Counted from the first letter of the stretch, positions 41,921-56,085 are shown. The stretch is DNA of 64,000 bases from Maratus speciosus (GCA_963932465.1 CAWVRF010001058.1:310001-374000); one strand, 5' to 3'. Notes: a model not told the origin generated them from the letters alone. Numbers and translations are program-made.

Positions 41921-43458
41921 CCGAAACCGAATATATTGTTTCTACAATCAAAGCATTGTTAGAAAATTCATCAGAAAGAGTTACCGCATATAAAACACGC
42001 AATATTTATGAATTGAATTCCGGTGCAGGGCTGAAAATTAATTTCTTAATAAATAATAAAGCGAAACCGAATATATTGTTTCAACAATCAAAGCATTGTT
42101 AGAAAATACAACAGAATGAGTTACCGCATATAAAACACGCAATATTTATTTATTGATTTCCGGTGCACCGCTGAAAATTAATTTCTTAATAAATAATAAA
42201 GCGAAACCGAATATATTGTTTCAACAATCAAAGCATTGTTAGAAAATTCATCAGAAAGAGTTACCGCATATAAAACACGCAATATTTATGAATTGAATTC
42301 CGGTGCAGGGCTGAAAATTAATTTCTTAATAAATAATAAAGCGAAACCGAATATATTGTTTCAACAATCAAAGCATTGTTAGAAAATTCATCAGAAAGAG
42401 TTACCGCATATAAAACACCTAATATTTATAAATTGAATTCCGGTGCAGGGCTGAAAATTAATTTCTTAATAAATAATAAAGCGAATCCGAATATATTGTT
42501 TCAACAATCAAAGCATTGTTAGAAAATTCATCAGAAAGAGTTACCGCACATAAAACACGCAATATTTATGAATTGAATTCCGCTGCAGGGCTCAAAATTA
42601 ATTTATTAATAAATAATAAAGCGAAACCGAATATATTGTTTCAACAATCAAAGCATTGTTAGAAAATTCATCAAAACAGTTACCGCATATAAAACACGCA
42701 ATATTTATGAATTGAATCCCGGTGTAGGGCTCAAAATTAATTTCTTAGTAAATAATAAAGCGAAACCGAATATATTGTTTAAACAATCAAAGCATTGTTA
42801 GAAAATTCATCAGAAAGAGTTATCGCATATAAAACACGCAATATTTATGAATTGCATTCCGGTGCAGGGCTGAAAACTAATTTTTTAATAAATAATAAAG
42901 CGAAACCGAATATATTGTTTCAACAATGAAAGCATTGTTAGAAAATTCATCAGAAAGAGTTACCGCATATAAAACACGCAATATTTATGAATTGAATTCC
43001 GGTGCAGGGCTCAAAATTAATTTATTAATAAATAATAAAGCGAAACCGAATATATTGTTTCAACAATCAAAGCATTGTTAGAAAATTCATCAGAATGAGT
43101 TACCGCATATAAAACACGCAATATTTATTTATTGATTTCCGGTGCACCGCTGAAAATTAATTTCTTAATAAATAATAAAGCGAAACCGAATATATTGTTT
43201 CAACAATCAAAGCATTGTTAGAAAATTCATCAGAAAGAGTTACCTCATATAAAACACGCAATATTTATGAATTGATTTCCGGTGCAGGGCTGAAAATTAA
43301 TTTCTTAATAAATAATAAAGCGAAACCGAATATATTGTTTCAACAATAAAGAATTGTTAGAATATTCATCAGAAAGAGTTACCGCATATAAAACACGCAA
43401 TATTTATGAATTGAATTCCGGTGCAGGGCTGAAAATTAATTTCTTAATAAATAATAAA

Positions 43459-46400
43459 CCGAAACCGAATATATTGTTTCTACAATCAAAGCATTGTTAG
43501 AAAATTCATCAGAAAGAGTTACCGCATATAAAACACGCAATATTTATGAATTGAATTCCGGTGCAGGGCTGAAAATTAATTTCTTAATAAATAATAAAGC
43601 GAAACCGAATATATTGTTTCAACAATCAAAGCATTGTTAGAAAATTCATCAGAAAGAGTTACCGCATATAAAACACCTAATATTTATAAATTGAATTCCG
43701 GTGCAGGGCTGAAAATTAATTTCTTAATAAATAATAAAGCGAAACCGAATATATTGTTTCAACAATCAAAGCATTGTTAGAAAATTCATCAGAAAGAGTT
43801 ACCGCATATAAAACACGCAATATTTATGAATTGAATTCCGGTGCAGGGCTGAAAATTAATTTCTTAATAAATAATAAAGCGAAACCGAATATATTGTTTC
43901 AACAATCAAAGCATTGTTAGAAAATTCATCAGAAAGAGTTACCGCATATAAAACACGCAATATTTATGAATTGAATTCCGCTGCAGGGCTCAAAATTAAT
44001 TTATTAATAAATAATAAAGCGAAACCGAATATATTGTTTCAACAATCAAAGCATTGTTAGAAAATTCATCAGAAACAGTTACCGCATATAAAACACGCAA
44101 TATTTATGAATTGAATCCCGGTGCAGGGCTCAAAATTAAGTTCTTAGTAAATAATAAAGCGAAACCGAATATATTGTTTAAACAATCAAAGCATTGTTAG
44201 AAAATTCATCAGAAAGAGTTATCGCATATAAAACACGCAATATTTATGAATTGCATTCCGGTGCAGGGCTGAAAAGTAATTTTTTAATAAATAATAAAGC
44301 GAAACCGAATATATTGTTTCAACAATGAAAGCATTGTTAGAAAATTCATCAGAAAGAGTTACCGCATATAAAACACGCAATATTTATGAATTGAATTCCG
44401 GTGCAGGGCTCAAAATTAATTTATTAATAAATAATAAAGCGAAACCGAATATATTGTTTCAACAATCAAAGCATTGTTAGAAAATTCATCAGAAAGAGTT
44501 ACCGCATATAAAACACGCAATATTTATGAATTGAATTCCGGTGCAGGGCTGAAAATTAATTTCTTAATAAATAATAAAGCGAAACCGAATATATTGTTTC
44601 AACAATCAAAGCATTGTTAGAAAATACAACAGAATGAGTTACCGCATATAAAACACGCAATATTTATTTATTGATTTCCGGTGCACCGCTGAAAATTAAT
44701 TTCTTAATAAATAATAAAGCGAAACCGAATATATTGTTTCAACAATCAAAGCATTGTTAGAAAATTCATCAGAAAGAGTTACCTCATATAAAACACGCAA
44801 TATTTATGAATTGAATTCCGGTGCAGGGCTCAAAATTAATTTATTAATAAATAATAAAGCGAAACCGAATATATTGTTTCAACAATCAAAGCATTGTTAG
44901 AAAATACAACAGAATGAGTTACCGCATATAAAACACGCAATATTTATTTATTGATTTCCGGTGCACCGCTGAAAATTAATTTCTTAATAAATAATAAAGC
45001 GAAACCGAATATATTGTTTCAACAATCAAAGCATTGTTAGAAAATTCATCAGAAAGAGTTACCTCATATAAAACACGCAATATTTATGAATTGATTTCCG
45101 GTGCAGGGCTGAAAATTAATTTCTTAATAAATAATAAAGCGAAACCGAATATATTGTTTCAACAATAAAGAATTGTTAGAATATTCATCAGAAAGAGTTA
45201 CCGCATATAAAACACGCAATATTTATGAATTGAATTCCGGTGCAGGGCTGAAAATTAATTTCTTAATAAATAATAAACCGAAACCGAATATATTGTTTCT
45301 ACAATCAAAGCATTGTTAGAAAATTCATCAGAAAGAGTTACCGCATATAAAACACGCAATATTTATGAATTGAATTCCGGTGCAGGGCTGAAAATTAATT
45401 TCTTAATAAATAATAAAGCGAAACCGAATATATTGTTTCAACAATCAAAGCATTGTTAGAAAATTCATCAGAAAGAGTTACCGCATATAAAACACCTAAT
45501 ATTTATAAATTGAATTCCGGTGCAGGGCTGAAAATTAATTTCTTAATAAATAATAAAGCGAAACCGAATATATTGTTTCAACAATCAAAGCATTGTTAGA
45601 AAATTCATCAGAAAGAGTTACCGCATATAAAACACGCAATATTTATGAATTGAATTCCGGTGCAGGGCTGAAAATTAATTTCTTAATAAATAATAAAGCG
45701 AAACCGAATATATTGTTTCAACAATCAAAGCATTGTTAGAAAATTCATCAGAAAGAGTTACCGCATATAAAACACGCAATATTTATGAATTGAATTCCGC
45801 TGCAGGGCTCAAAATTAATTTATTAATAAATAATAAAGCGAAACCGAATATATTGTTTCAACAATCAAAGCATTGTTAGAAAATTCATCAGAAACAGTTA
45901 CCGCATATAAAACACGCAATATTTATGAATTGAATCCCGGTGCAGGGCTCAAAATTAAGTTCTTAGTAAATAATAAAGCGAAACCGAATATATTGTTTAA
46001 ACAATCAAAGCATTGTTAGAAAATTCATCAGAAAGAGTTATCGCATATAAAACACGCAATATTTATGAATTGCATTCCGGTGCAGGGCTGAAAAGTAATT
46101 TTTTAATAAATAATAAAGCGAAACCGAATATATTGTTTCAACAATGAAAGCATTGTTAGAAAATTCATCAGAAAGAGTTACCGCATATAAAACACGCAAT
46201 ATTTATGAATTGAATTCCGGTGCAGGGCTCAAAATTAATTTATTAATAAATAATAAAGCGAAACCGAATATATTGTTTCAACAATCAAAGCATTGTTAGA
46301 AAATTCATCAGAAAGAGTTACCGCATATAAAACACGCAATATTTATGAATTGAATTCCGGTGCAGGGCTGAAAATTAATTTCTTAATAAATAATAAAGCG

Positions 46401-47096
46401 AAACCGAATATATTGTTTCAACAATCAAAGCATTGTTAGAAAATACAACAGAATGAGTTACCGCATATAAAACACGCAATATTTATTTATTGATTTCCGG
46501 TGCACCGCTGAAAATTAATTTCTTAATAAATAATAAAGCGAAACCGAATATATTGTTTCAACAATCAAAGCATTGTTAGAAAATTCATCAGAAAGAGTTA
46601 CCTCATATAAAACACGCAATATTTATGAATTGAATTCCGGTGCAGGGCTCAAAATTAATTTATTAATAAATAATAAAGCGAAACCGAATATATTGTTTCA
46701 ACAATCAAAGCATTGTTAGAAAATACAACAGAATGAGTTACCGCATATAAAACACGCAATATTTATTTATTGATTTCCGGTGCACCGCTGAAAATTAATT
46801 TCTTAATAAATAATAAAGCGAAACCGAATATATTGTTTCAACAATCAAAGCATTGTTAGAAAATTCATCAGAAAGAGTTACCTCATATAAAACACGCAAT
46901 ATTTATGAATTGATTTCCGGTGCAGGGCTGAAAATTAATTTCTTAATAAATAATAAAGCGAAACCGAATATATTGTTTCAACAATAAAGAATTGTTAGAA
47001 TATTCATCAGAAAGAGTTACCGCATATAAAACACGCAATATTTATGAATTGAATTCCGGTGCAGGGCTGAAAATTAATTTCTTAATAAATAATAAA
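43459..47096 (+). repeat. Two tandem copies of the 1819-bp, 13-monomer HOR
   Basis: Copy one is 43459-45277 and copy two 45278-47096, both delimited by AAACCGAAACC. AAATTAAGTTCTTAG lies at equivalent positions (aag at 44138 and 45957, exactly 1819 apart). I saw no differences between the two copies while reading. The unit is followed by an 839-bp spacing (47097 to 47936), as also seen after 33805, so 45.2-48 kb is a copy of 31.9-34.8 kb. Confidence 0.8.
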
Positions 47097-48229
47097 CCGA
47101 AACCGAATATATTGTTTCTACAATCAAAGCATTGTTAGAAAATTCATCAGAAAGAGTTACCGCATATAAAACACGCAATATTTATGAATTGAATTCCGGT
47201 GCAGGGCTGAAAATTAATTTCTTAATAAATAATAAAGCGAAACCGAATATATTGTTTCAACAATCAAAGCATTGTTAGAAAATTCATCAGAAAGAGTTAC
47301 CGCATATAAAACACCTAATATTTATAAATTGAATTCCGGTGCAGGGCTGAAAATTAATTTCTTAATAAATAATAAAGCGAAACCGAATATATTGTTTCAA
47401 CAATCAAAGCATTGTTAGAAAATTCATCAGAAAGAGTTACCGCATATAAAACACGCAATATTTATGAATTGAATTCCGGTGCAGGGCTCAAAATTAATTT
47501 ATTAATAAATAATAAAGCGAAACCGAATATATTGTTTCAACAATCAAAGCATTGTTAGAAAATACAACAGAATGTGTTACCGCATATAAAACACGCAATA
47601 TTTATTTATTGATTTCCGGTGCACCGCTGAAAATTAATTTCTTAATAAATAATAAAGCGAAACCGAATATATTGTTTCAACAATCAAAGCATTGTTAGAA
47701 AATTCATCAGAAAGAGTTACCTCATATAAAACACGCAATATTTATGAATTGATTTCCGGTGCAGGGCTGAAAATTAATTTCTTAATAAATAATAAAGCGA
47801 AACCGAATATATTGTTTCAACAATAAAGAATTGTTAGAATATTCATCAGAAAGAGTTACCGCATATAAAACACGCAATATTTATGAATTGAATTCCGGTG
47901 CAGGGCTGAAAATTAATTTCTTAATAAATAATAAACCGAAACCGAATATATTGTTTCTACAATCAAAGCATTGTTAGAAAATTCATCAGAAAGAGTTACC
48001 GCATATAAAACACGCAATATTTATGAATTGAATTCCGGTGCAGGGCTGAAAATTAATTTCTTAATAAATAATAAAGCGAAACCGAATATATTGTTTCAAC
48101 AATCAAAGCATTGTTAGAAAATTCATCAGAAAGAGTTACCGCATATAAAACACCTAATATTTATAAATTGAATTCCGGTGCAGGGCTGAAAATTAATTTC
48201 TTAATAAATAATAAAGCGAAACCGAATAT

Positions 48230-50860
48230 ATTGTTTCAACAATCAAAGCATTGTTAGAAAATTCATCAGAAAGAGTTACCGCACATAAAACACGCAATAT
48301 TTATGAATTGAATTCCGCTGCAGGGCTCAAAATTAATTTATTAATAAATAATAAAGCGAAACCGAATATATTGTTTCAACAATCAAAGCATTGTTAGAAA
48401 ATTCATCAGAAACAGTTACCGCATATAAAACACGCAATATTTATGAATTGAATCCCGGTGCAGGGCTCAAAATTAATTTCTTAGTAAATAATAAAGCGAA
48501 ACCGAATATATTGTTTAAACAATCAAAGCATTGTTAGAAAATTCATCAGAAAGAGTAATCGCATATAAAACACGCAATATTTATGAATTGCATTCCGGTG
48601 CAGGGCTGAAAACTAATTTTTTAATAAATAATAAAGCGAAACCGAATATATTGTTTCAACAATGAAAGCATTGTTAGAAAATTCATCAGAAAGAGTTACC
48701 GCATATAAAACACGCAATATTTATTTATTGATTTCCGGTGCACCACTGAAAATTAATTTCTTAATAAATAATAAAGCGAAACCGAATATATTGTTTCAAC
48801 AATCAAAGCATTGTTAGAAAATTCATCAGAAAGAGTTACCGCATATAAAACACGCAATATTTATGAATTGAATTCCGGTGCAGGGCTGAAAATTAATTTC
48901 TTAATAAATAATAAAGCGAAACCGAATATATTGTTTCAACAATCAAAGCATTGTTAGAAAATTCATCAGAAAGAGTTACCGCATATAAAACACCTAATAT
49001 TTATAAATTGAATTCCGGTGCAGGGCTGAAAATTAATTTCTTAATAAATAATAAAGCGAATCCGAATATATTGTTTCAACAATCAAAGCATTGTTAGAAA
49101 ATTCATCAGAAAGAGTTACCGCACATAAAACACGCAATATTTATGAATTGAATTCCGCTGCAGGGCTCAAAATTAATTTATTAATAAATAATAAAGCGAA
49201 ACCGAATATATTGTTTCAACAATCAAAGCATTGTTAGAAAATTCATCAGAAACAGTTACCGCATATAAAACACGCAATATTTATGAATTGAATCCCGGTG
49301 CAGGGCTCAAAATTAATTTCTTAGTAAATAATAAAGCGAAACCGAATATATTGTTTAAACAATCAAAGCATTGTTAGAAAATTCATCAGAAAGAGTTATC
49401 GCATATAAAACACGCAATATTTATGAATTGCATTCCGGTGCAGGGCTGAAAACTAATTTTTTAATAAATAATAAAGCGAAACCGAATATATTGTTTCAAC
49501 AATGAAAGCATTGTTAGAAAATTCATCAGAAAGAGTTACCGCATATAAAACACGCAATATTTATGAATTGAATTCCGGTGCAGGGCTCAAAATTAATTTA
49601 TTAATAAATAATAAAGCGAAACCGAATATATTGTTTCAACAATCAAAGCATTGTTAGAAAATTCATCAGAAAGAGTTACCGCATATAAAACACGCAATAT
49701 TTATGAATTGAATTCCGGTGCAGGGCTGAAAATTAATTTCTTAATAAATAATAAAGCGAAACCGAATATATTGTTTCAACAATCAAAGCATTGTTAGAAA
49801 ATACAACAGAATGAGTTACCGCATATAAAACACGCAATATTTATTTATTGATTTCCGGTGCACCGCTGAAAATTAATTTCTTAATAAATAATAAAGCGAA
49901 ACCGAATATATTGTTTCAACAATCAAAGCATTGTTAGAAAATTCATCAGAAAGAGTTACCGCATATAAAACACGCAATATTTATGAATTGAATTCCGGTG
50001 CAGGGCTGAAAATTAATTTCTTAATAAATAATAAAGCGAAACCGAATATATTGTTTCAACAATCAAAGCATTGTTAGAAAATTCATCAGAAAGAGTTACC
50101 GCATATAAAACACCTAATATTTATAAATTGAATTCCGGTGCAGGGCTGAAAATTAATTTCTTAATAAATAATAAAGCGAATCCGAATATATTGTTTCAAC
50201 AATCAAAGCATTGTTAGAAAATTCATCAGAAAGAGTTACCGCACATAAAACACGCAATATTTATGAATTGAATTCCGCTGCAGGGCTCAAAATTAATTTA
50301 TTAATAAATAATAAAGCGAAACCGAATATATTGTTTCAACAATCAAAGCATTGTTAAAAAATTCATCAGAAACAGTTACCTCATATAAAACACGCAATAT
50401 TTATGAATTGAATCCCGGTGCAGGGCTCAAAATTAATTTCTTAGTAAATAATAAAGAGAAACCGAATATATTGTTTAAACAATCAAAGCATTGTTAGAAA
50501 ATTCATCAGAAAGAGTTATCGCATATAAAACACGCAATATTTATGAATTGCATTCCGGTGCAGGGCTGAAAACTAATTTTTTAATAAATAATAAAGCGAA
50601 ACCGAATATATTGTTTCAACAATGAAAGCATTGTTAGAAAATTCATCAGAAAGAGTTACCGCATATAAAACACGCAATATTTATGAATTGAATTCCGGTG
50701 CAGGGCTCAAAATTAATTTATTAATAAATAATAAAGCGAAACCGAATATATTGTTTCAACAATCAAAGCATTGTTAGAAAATTCATCAGAAAGAGTTACC
50801 GCATATAAAACACGCAATATTTATGAATTGAATTCCGGTGCACCGCTGAAAATTAATTTC
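48230..50860 (+). repeat. Satellite block with 1120-bp (8-monomer) spacing
   Basis: GCGAATCCG occurs near 49058 and 50178, 1120 bp apart, exactly as it does at 38003 and 39123. The block also shares CCGCACATAAAAC, CAGAAACAGTTACC and GCTGAAAACTAATTTTTT with 34-39 kb. After about 50860 the monomer composition changes to that of the left edge of the window. Confidence 0.65.
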
Positions 50861-50899
50861 TTAATAAATAATAAAGCGAAACCGAATATATTGTTTCAA

Positions 50900-52990
50900 C
50901 AATCAAAGCATTGTTAGAACATTCATCAGAAAGAGTTACCGCATATAAAACAAGCAATATTTATGAATTGAATCCCGGTGCAGGGCTCAAAATTAATTTC
51001 TTAGTAAATAATAAAGCGAAACCGAATATATTGTTTAAACAATGAAAGCATTGTTAGAAAATTCATCAGAAAGAGTTACCGCATATAAAACACGCAATAT
51101 TTATGAATTGAATTCCGGTGCGGGGCTCAAAATTAATTTATTAATAAATAATAAAGCGAAACCGAATATATTGTTTCAACAATCAAAGCATTGTTAGAAA
51201 ATTCAACAGAAAGAGTTACCGCATATAAAACACGCAATATTTATGAATTGAATTCCGCTGCAGGGCTCAAAATTAATTTATTAATAAATAATAAAGCGAA
51301 ACCGAATATATTGTTTCAACAATCAAAGCATTGTTAGAAAATTCATCAGAAAGAGTTACCGCATATAAAACACGCAATATTTATGAATTGAATCCCGGTG
51401 CAGGGCTCAAAATTAATTTCTTAGTAAATAATAAAGCGAAACCGAATATATTGTTTAAACAATCAAAGCATTGTTAGAAAATTCATCAGAAAGAGTTATC
51501 GCATATAAAACACGCAATATTTATGAATTGCATTCCGGTGCAGGGCTGAAAAGTAATTTTTTAATAAATAATAAAGCGAAACCGAATATATTGTTTCAAC
51601 AATGAAAGCATTGTTAGAAAATTCATCAGAAAGAGTTACCGCATATAAAACACGCAATATTTATGAATTGAATTCCGGTGCAGGGCTCAAAATTAATTTA
51701 TTAATAAATAATAAAGCGAAACTGAATATATTGTTTCAACAATCAAAGCATTGTTAGAAAATTCATCAGAAAGAGTTACCGCATATAAGACACGCAATAT
51801 TTATGAATTGAATTCCGGTGCGGGGCTCAAAATTAATTTATTAATAAATAATAAAGCGAAACCGAATATATTGTTTCAACAATCAAAGCATTGTTAGAAA
51901 ATTCATCAGAAAGAGTTACCGCATATAAAAAAAGCAATATTTATGAATTGAATTCCGGTGCAGGGCTGAAAATTAATTTCTTAATAAATAATAAAGCGAA
52001 ACCGAATATATTGTTTCAACAATCAAAGCATTGTTAGAAAATTCATCAGAAAGAGTTACCGCATATAAAACACACAATATTTATGAATTGAATTCCGGTG
52101 CAGGGCTGAAAATTAATTTCTTAATAAATAATAAAGCGAAACCGAATATATTGTTTCAACAATCAAAGCATTGTTAGAAAATTCATCAGAAAGAGTTACC
52201 GCATATAAAACACGCAATATTTATGAATTGAATTCCGCTGCAGGGCTCAAAATTAATTTATTAATAAATAATAAAGCGAAACCGAATATATTGTTTCAAC
52301 AATCAAAGCATTGTTAGAAAATTCATCAGAAAGAGTTACCGCATATAAAACACGCAATATTTATGAATTGAATCCCGGTGCAGGGCTCAAAATTAATTTC
52401 TTAGTAAATAATAAAGCGAAACCGAATATATTGTTTAAACAATCAAAGCATTGTTAGAAAATTCATCAGAAAGAGTTACCGCATATAAAACACGCAATAT
52501 TTATGAATTGAATTCCGGTGGAGGGCTGAAAATTAATTTCTTAATAAATAATAAAGCGAAACCGAATATATTGTTTCAACAATCAAAGCATTGTTAGAAA
52601 ATTCATCAGAAAGAGTTACCGCATATAAAACACGCAATATTTATGAATTGAATTCCGGTGCAGGTCTGAAAATTAATTTCTTAATAAATAATAAAGCGAA
52701 ACCGAATATATTGTTTCAACAATCAAAGCATTTTTAGAAAATTCATCAGAAAGAGTTACCGCATATGAAACACGCAATATTTATGAATTGAATTCCGGTG
52801 CAGGGCTGAAAATTAATTTCTTAATAAATAATAAAGCGAAACCGAATATATTGTTTCAACAATCAAAGAACTGTTAGAAAATTCATCAGAAAGAGTTACC
52901 GCAAATAAAACACGCAATTGAATTCCGCTGTAGGGCTCAAAATTAATTTAATAATAAATAATAAAGCGAAACCGAATATATTGTTTCAAC
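50900..52990 (+). repeat. Satellite block resembling 9.2-11 kb, over 40 kb away
   Basis: The order of rare variants here follows 9240-10990: CCGCTGCAGGG, CCCGG, TTATCGC with GAATTGCATTCC, TATAAGACACGC with GCGGGG, AAAAAAAGCAAT, ACACACAAT, CATATGAAACACGC and then the 130-bp monomer. The offset is 41804 at TATAAGACACGC and 41944 at the 130-bp monomer, so one extra monomer (the GCAGGTCTGA type) is present here. Confidence 0.75.
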
Positions 52991-55921
52991 AATCAAAGCA
53001 TTGTTAGAAAATTCATCAGAAAGAGTTACCGCATATAAAACACGCAATATTTATGAATTGAATCCCGGTGCAGGGCTCAAAATTAATTTCTTAGTAAATA
53101 ATAAAGCGAAACCGAATATATTGTTTAAACAATGAAAGCATTGTTAGAAAATTCATCAGAAAGAGTTACCGCATATAAAACACGCAATATTTATGAATTG
53201 AATTCCGGTGCAGGGCTCAAAATTAATTTATTAATAAATAATAAAGCGAAACCGAATATATTGTTTCAACAATCAAAGCATTGTTAGAAAATTCAACAGA
53301 AAGAGTTACCGCATATAAAACACGCAATATTTATGAATTGAATCCCGGTGCAGGGCTCAAAATTAATTTATTAATAAATAATAAAGCGAAACCGAATATA
53401 TTGTTTAAACAATCAAAGCATTGTTAGAAAATTCATCAGAAAGAGTTATCGCATATAAAACACGCAATATTTATGAATTGCATTCCGGTGCAGGGCTGAA
53501 AAGTAATTTTTTAATAAATAATAAAGCGAAACCGAATATATTGTTTCAACAATGAAAGCATTGTTAGAAAATTCATCAGAAAGAGTTACCGCATATAAAA
53601 CACGCAATATTTATGAATTGAATTCCGGTGCAGGGCTCAAAATTAATTTATTAATAAATAATAAAGCGAAACCGAATATATTGTTTCAACAATCAAAGCA
53701 TTGTTAGAAAATTCATCAGAAAGAGTTACCGCATATAAAACACGCAATATTTATGAATTGAATTCCGCTGCAGGGCTCAAAATTAATTTATTAATAAATA
53801 ATAAAGCGAAACCGAATATATTGTTTCAACAATCAAAGCATTGTTAGAAAATTCATCAGAAAGAGTTACCGCATATAAAACACGCAATATTTATGAATTG
53901 AATCCCGGTGCAGGGCTCAAAATTAATTTCTTAGTAAATAATAAAGCGAAACCGAATATATTGTTTAAACAATCAAAGCATTGTTAGAAAATTCATCAGA
54001 AAGAGTTACCGCATATAAAACACGCAATATTTATGAATTGAATTCCGGTGCAGGGCTGAAAATTAATTTCTTAATAAATAATAAAGCGAAACCGAATATA
54101 TTGTTTCAACAATCAAAGCATTGTTAGAAAATTCATCAGAAAGAGTTACCGCATATGAAACACGCAATATTTATGAATTGAATTCCGGTGCAGGGCTGAA
54201 AATTAATTTCTTAATAAATAATAAAGCGAAACCGAATATATTGTTTCAACAATCAAAGAACTGTTAGAAAATTCATCAGAAAGAGTTACCGCAAATAAAA
54301 CACGCAATTGAATTCCGCTGTAGGGCTCAAAATTAATTTAATAATAAATAATAAAGCGAAACCGAATATATTGTTTCAACAATCAAAGCATTGTTAGAAA
54401 ATTCATCAGAAAGAGTTACCGCATATAAAACACGCAATATTTATGAATTGAATTCCGGTGCAGGGCTCAAAATTAATTTATTAATAAATAATAAAGCGAA
54501 ACCGAATATATTGTTTCAACAATCAAAGCATTGTTAGAAAATTCAACAGAAAGAGTTACCGCATATAAAACACGCAATATTTATTAATTGAATTCCGGTG
54601 CAGGGCTGAAAATTAATTTCTTAATAAATAATAAAGCGAAACCGAATATATAGTTTCAACAATCAAAGCATTGTTAGAAAATTCATCAGAAAGAGTTACC
54701 TCATATAAAACACGCAATATTTATGAATTGAATTCCGGTGCAGGGCTGAAAATTAATTTCTTAATAAATAATAAAGCGAAACCGAATATATAGTTTCAAC
54801 AATAAAGAATTGTTAGAATATTCATCAGAAAGAGTTACCGCATATAAAACACGCAATATTTATGAATTGAATTCCGGTGCAGGGCTCAAAATTAATTTCT
54901 TAATAAATAATAAAGCGAAACCGAATATATTGTTTCAACAATCAAAGCATTGTTAGAAAATTCATCAGAAAGAGTTACCGCATATAAAACACGCAATATT
55001 TATGAATTGAATTCCGGTGCAGGGCTGAAAATTAATTTCTTAATAAATAATAAAGCGAAACCGAATATATTGTTTCAACAATCAAAGCATTGTTAGAAAA
55101 TTCAACAGAATGAGTTACCGCATATAAAACATGCAATATTTATTTATTGAATTCCGGTGCAGGGCTGAAAATTAATTTCTTAATAAATAATAAAGCGAAA
55201 CCGAATATATTGTTTCAACAATCAAAGCATTGTTAGAAAATTCATCAGAAAGAGTTACCGCATATAAAACACGCAATATTTATGAATTGAATTCCGGTGC
55301 AGGTCTGAAAATTAATTTCTTAATAAATAATAAAGCGAAACCGAATATATTGTTTCAACAATCAAAGCATTGTTAGAAAATTCATCAGAAAGAGTTACCG
55401 CATATGAAACACGCAATATTTATGAATTGAATTCCGGTGCAGGGCTGAAAATTAATTTCTTAATAAATAATAAAGCGAAACCGAATATATTGTTTCAACA
55501 ATCAAAGCACTGTTAGAAAATTCATCAGAAAGAGTTACCGCAAATAAAACACGCAATTGAATTCCGCTGTAGGGCTCAAAATTAATTTATTAATAAATAA
55601 TAAAGCGAAACCGAATATATTGTTTCAACAATCAAAGCATTGTTAGAAAATTCATCAGAAAGAGTTACCGCATATAAAACACGCAATATTTATGAATTGA
55701 ATCCCGGTGCAGGGCTCAAAATTAATTTCTTAGTAAATAATAAAGCGAAACCGAATATATTGTTTAAACAATGAAAGCATTGTTAGAAAATTCATTAGAA
55801 AGAGTTACCGCATATAAATCACGCAATATTTATGAATTGAATTCCGGTGCAGGGCTCAAAATTAATTTATTAATAAATAATAAAGCGAAACCGAATATAT
55901 TGTTTCAACAATCAAAGCATT

Positions 55922-55950
55922 TTAGATGTAAATTTCCAACTGGGCGAAAA
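55922..55950 (-). repeat. 29-bp template-switch patch, locus 1
   Basis: Between direct satellite ending CAAAGCATT and the inverted satellite starting TAATAAATATTG lie 29 bases. They are identical to 56061-56089, the sequence just outside the tRNA-like gene (TTAGATGTAA to GGGCGAAAA). TTAG is shared by the satellite (GTTAG) and the patch, giving microhomology at the left join. A short out-of-place copy of nearby DNA at an inversion breakpoint is typical of replication template switching. Confidence 0.85.
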
Positions 55951-56085
55951 TAATAAATATTGCGTGTTTTATATGCGGTAACTCTTTCTGTTGAATTTTC
56001 TAACAATGCTTTGATTAGATTAATTTTAACACAATTATTACAATTGGTAAACAAATCATATTAGATGTAAATTTCCAACTGGGCG

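Larger units (their letters stand above)
1..55921 (+). repeat. Main satellite DNA array, 140-bp monomer, roughly 400 head-to-tail copies
   Basis: Monomers start with AACCGAATATATTG and recur every 140 bp (for example 1, 141, 281, 421, 561) with no other sequence between them. All copies have the same orientation. A typical monomer has 41 G/C in 140 bases, about 29%. Landmarks in order are a dyad ATTGTTTCAACAAT, CAAAGCATTGTTAG, a CAGAAAGAGTTACCGC block, ACACGCAATATTTATG, an EcoRI site in TTGAATTCCGG, GCAGGGCT, and an A/T-only tail ending AATAATAAAGCG. Stop codons in most frames of most monomers exclude a long protein repeat. Neighbouring copies often differ by several bases, while copies several kilobases apart are almost identical, which is the signature of higher-order repeats. 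Satellites of this kind usually sit at centromeres or in pericentromeric heterochromatin; the location here is inferred. Confidence 0.97.

Noticed and set aside
1..55921. CRISPR array
   Set aside because: The repeats are contiguous 140-bp monomers with no unique spacers, there are no cas genes, and the context is eukaryotic.
55771..55953. 60-codon open frame at the array/patch border (also 60202-60384)
   Set aside because: It starts at the ATG of a CAATGAAAGC satellite variant and lasts only because this stretch lacks stops and then reads into the 29-bp patch. It has no family resemblance or coding pattern, and the same satellite is interrupted by stops elsewhere.
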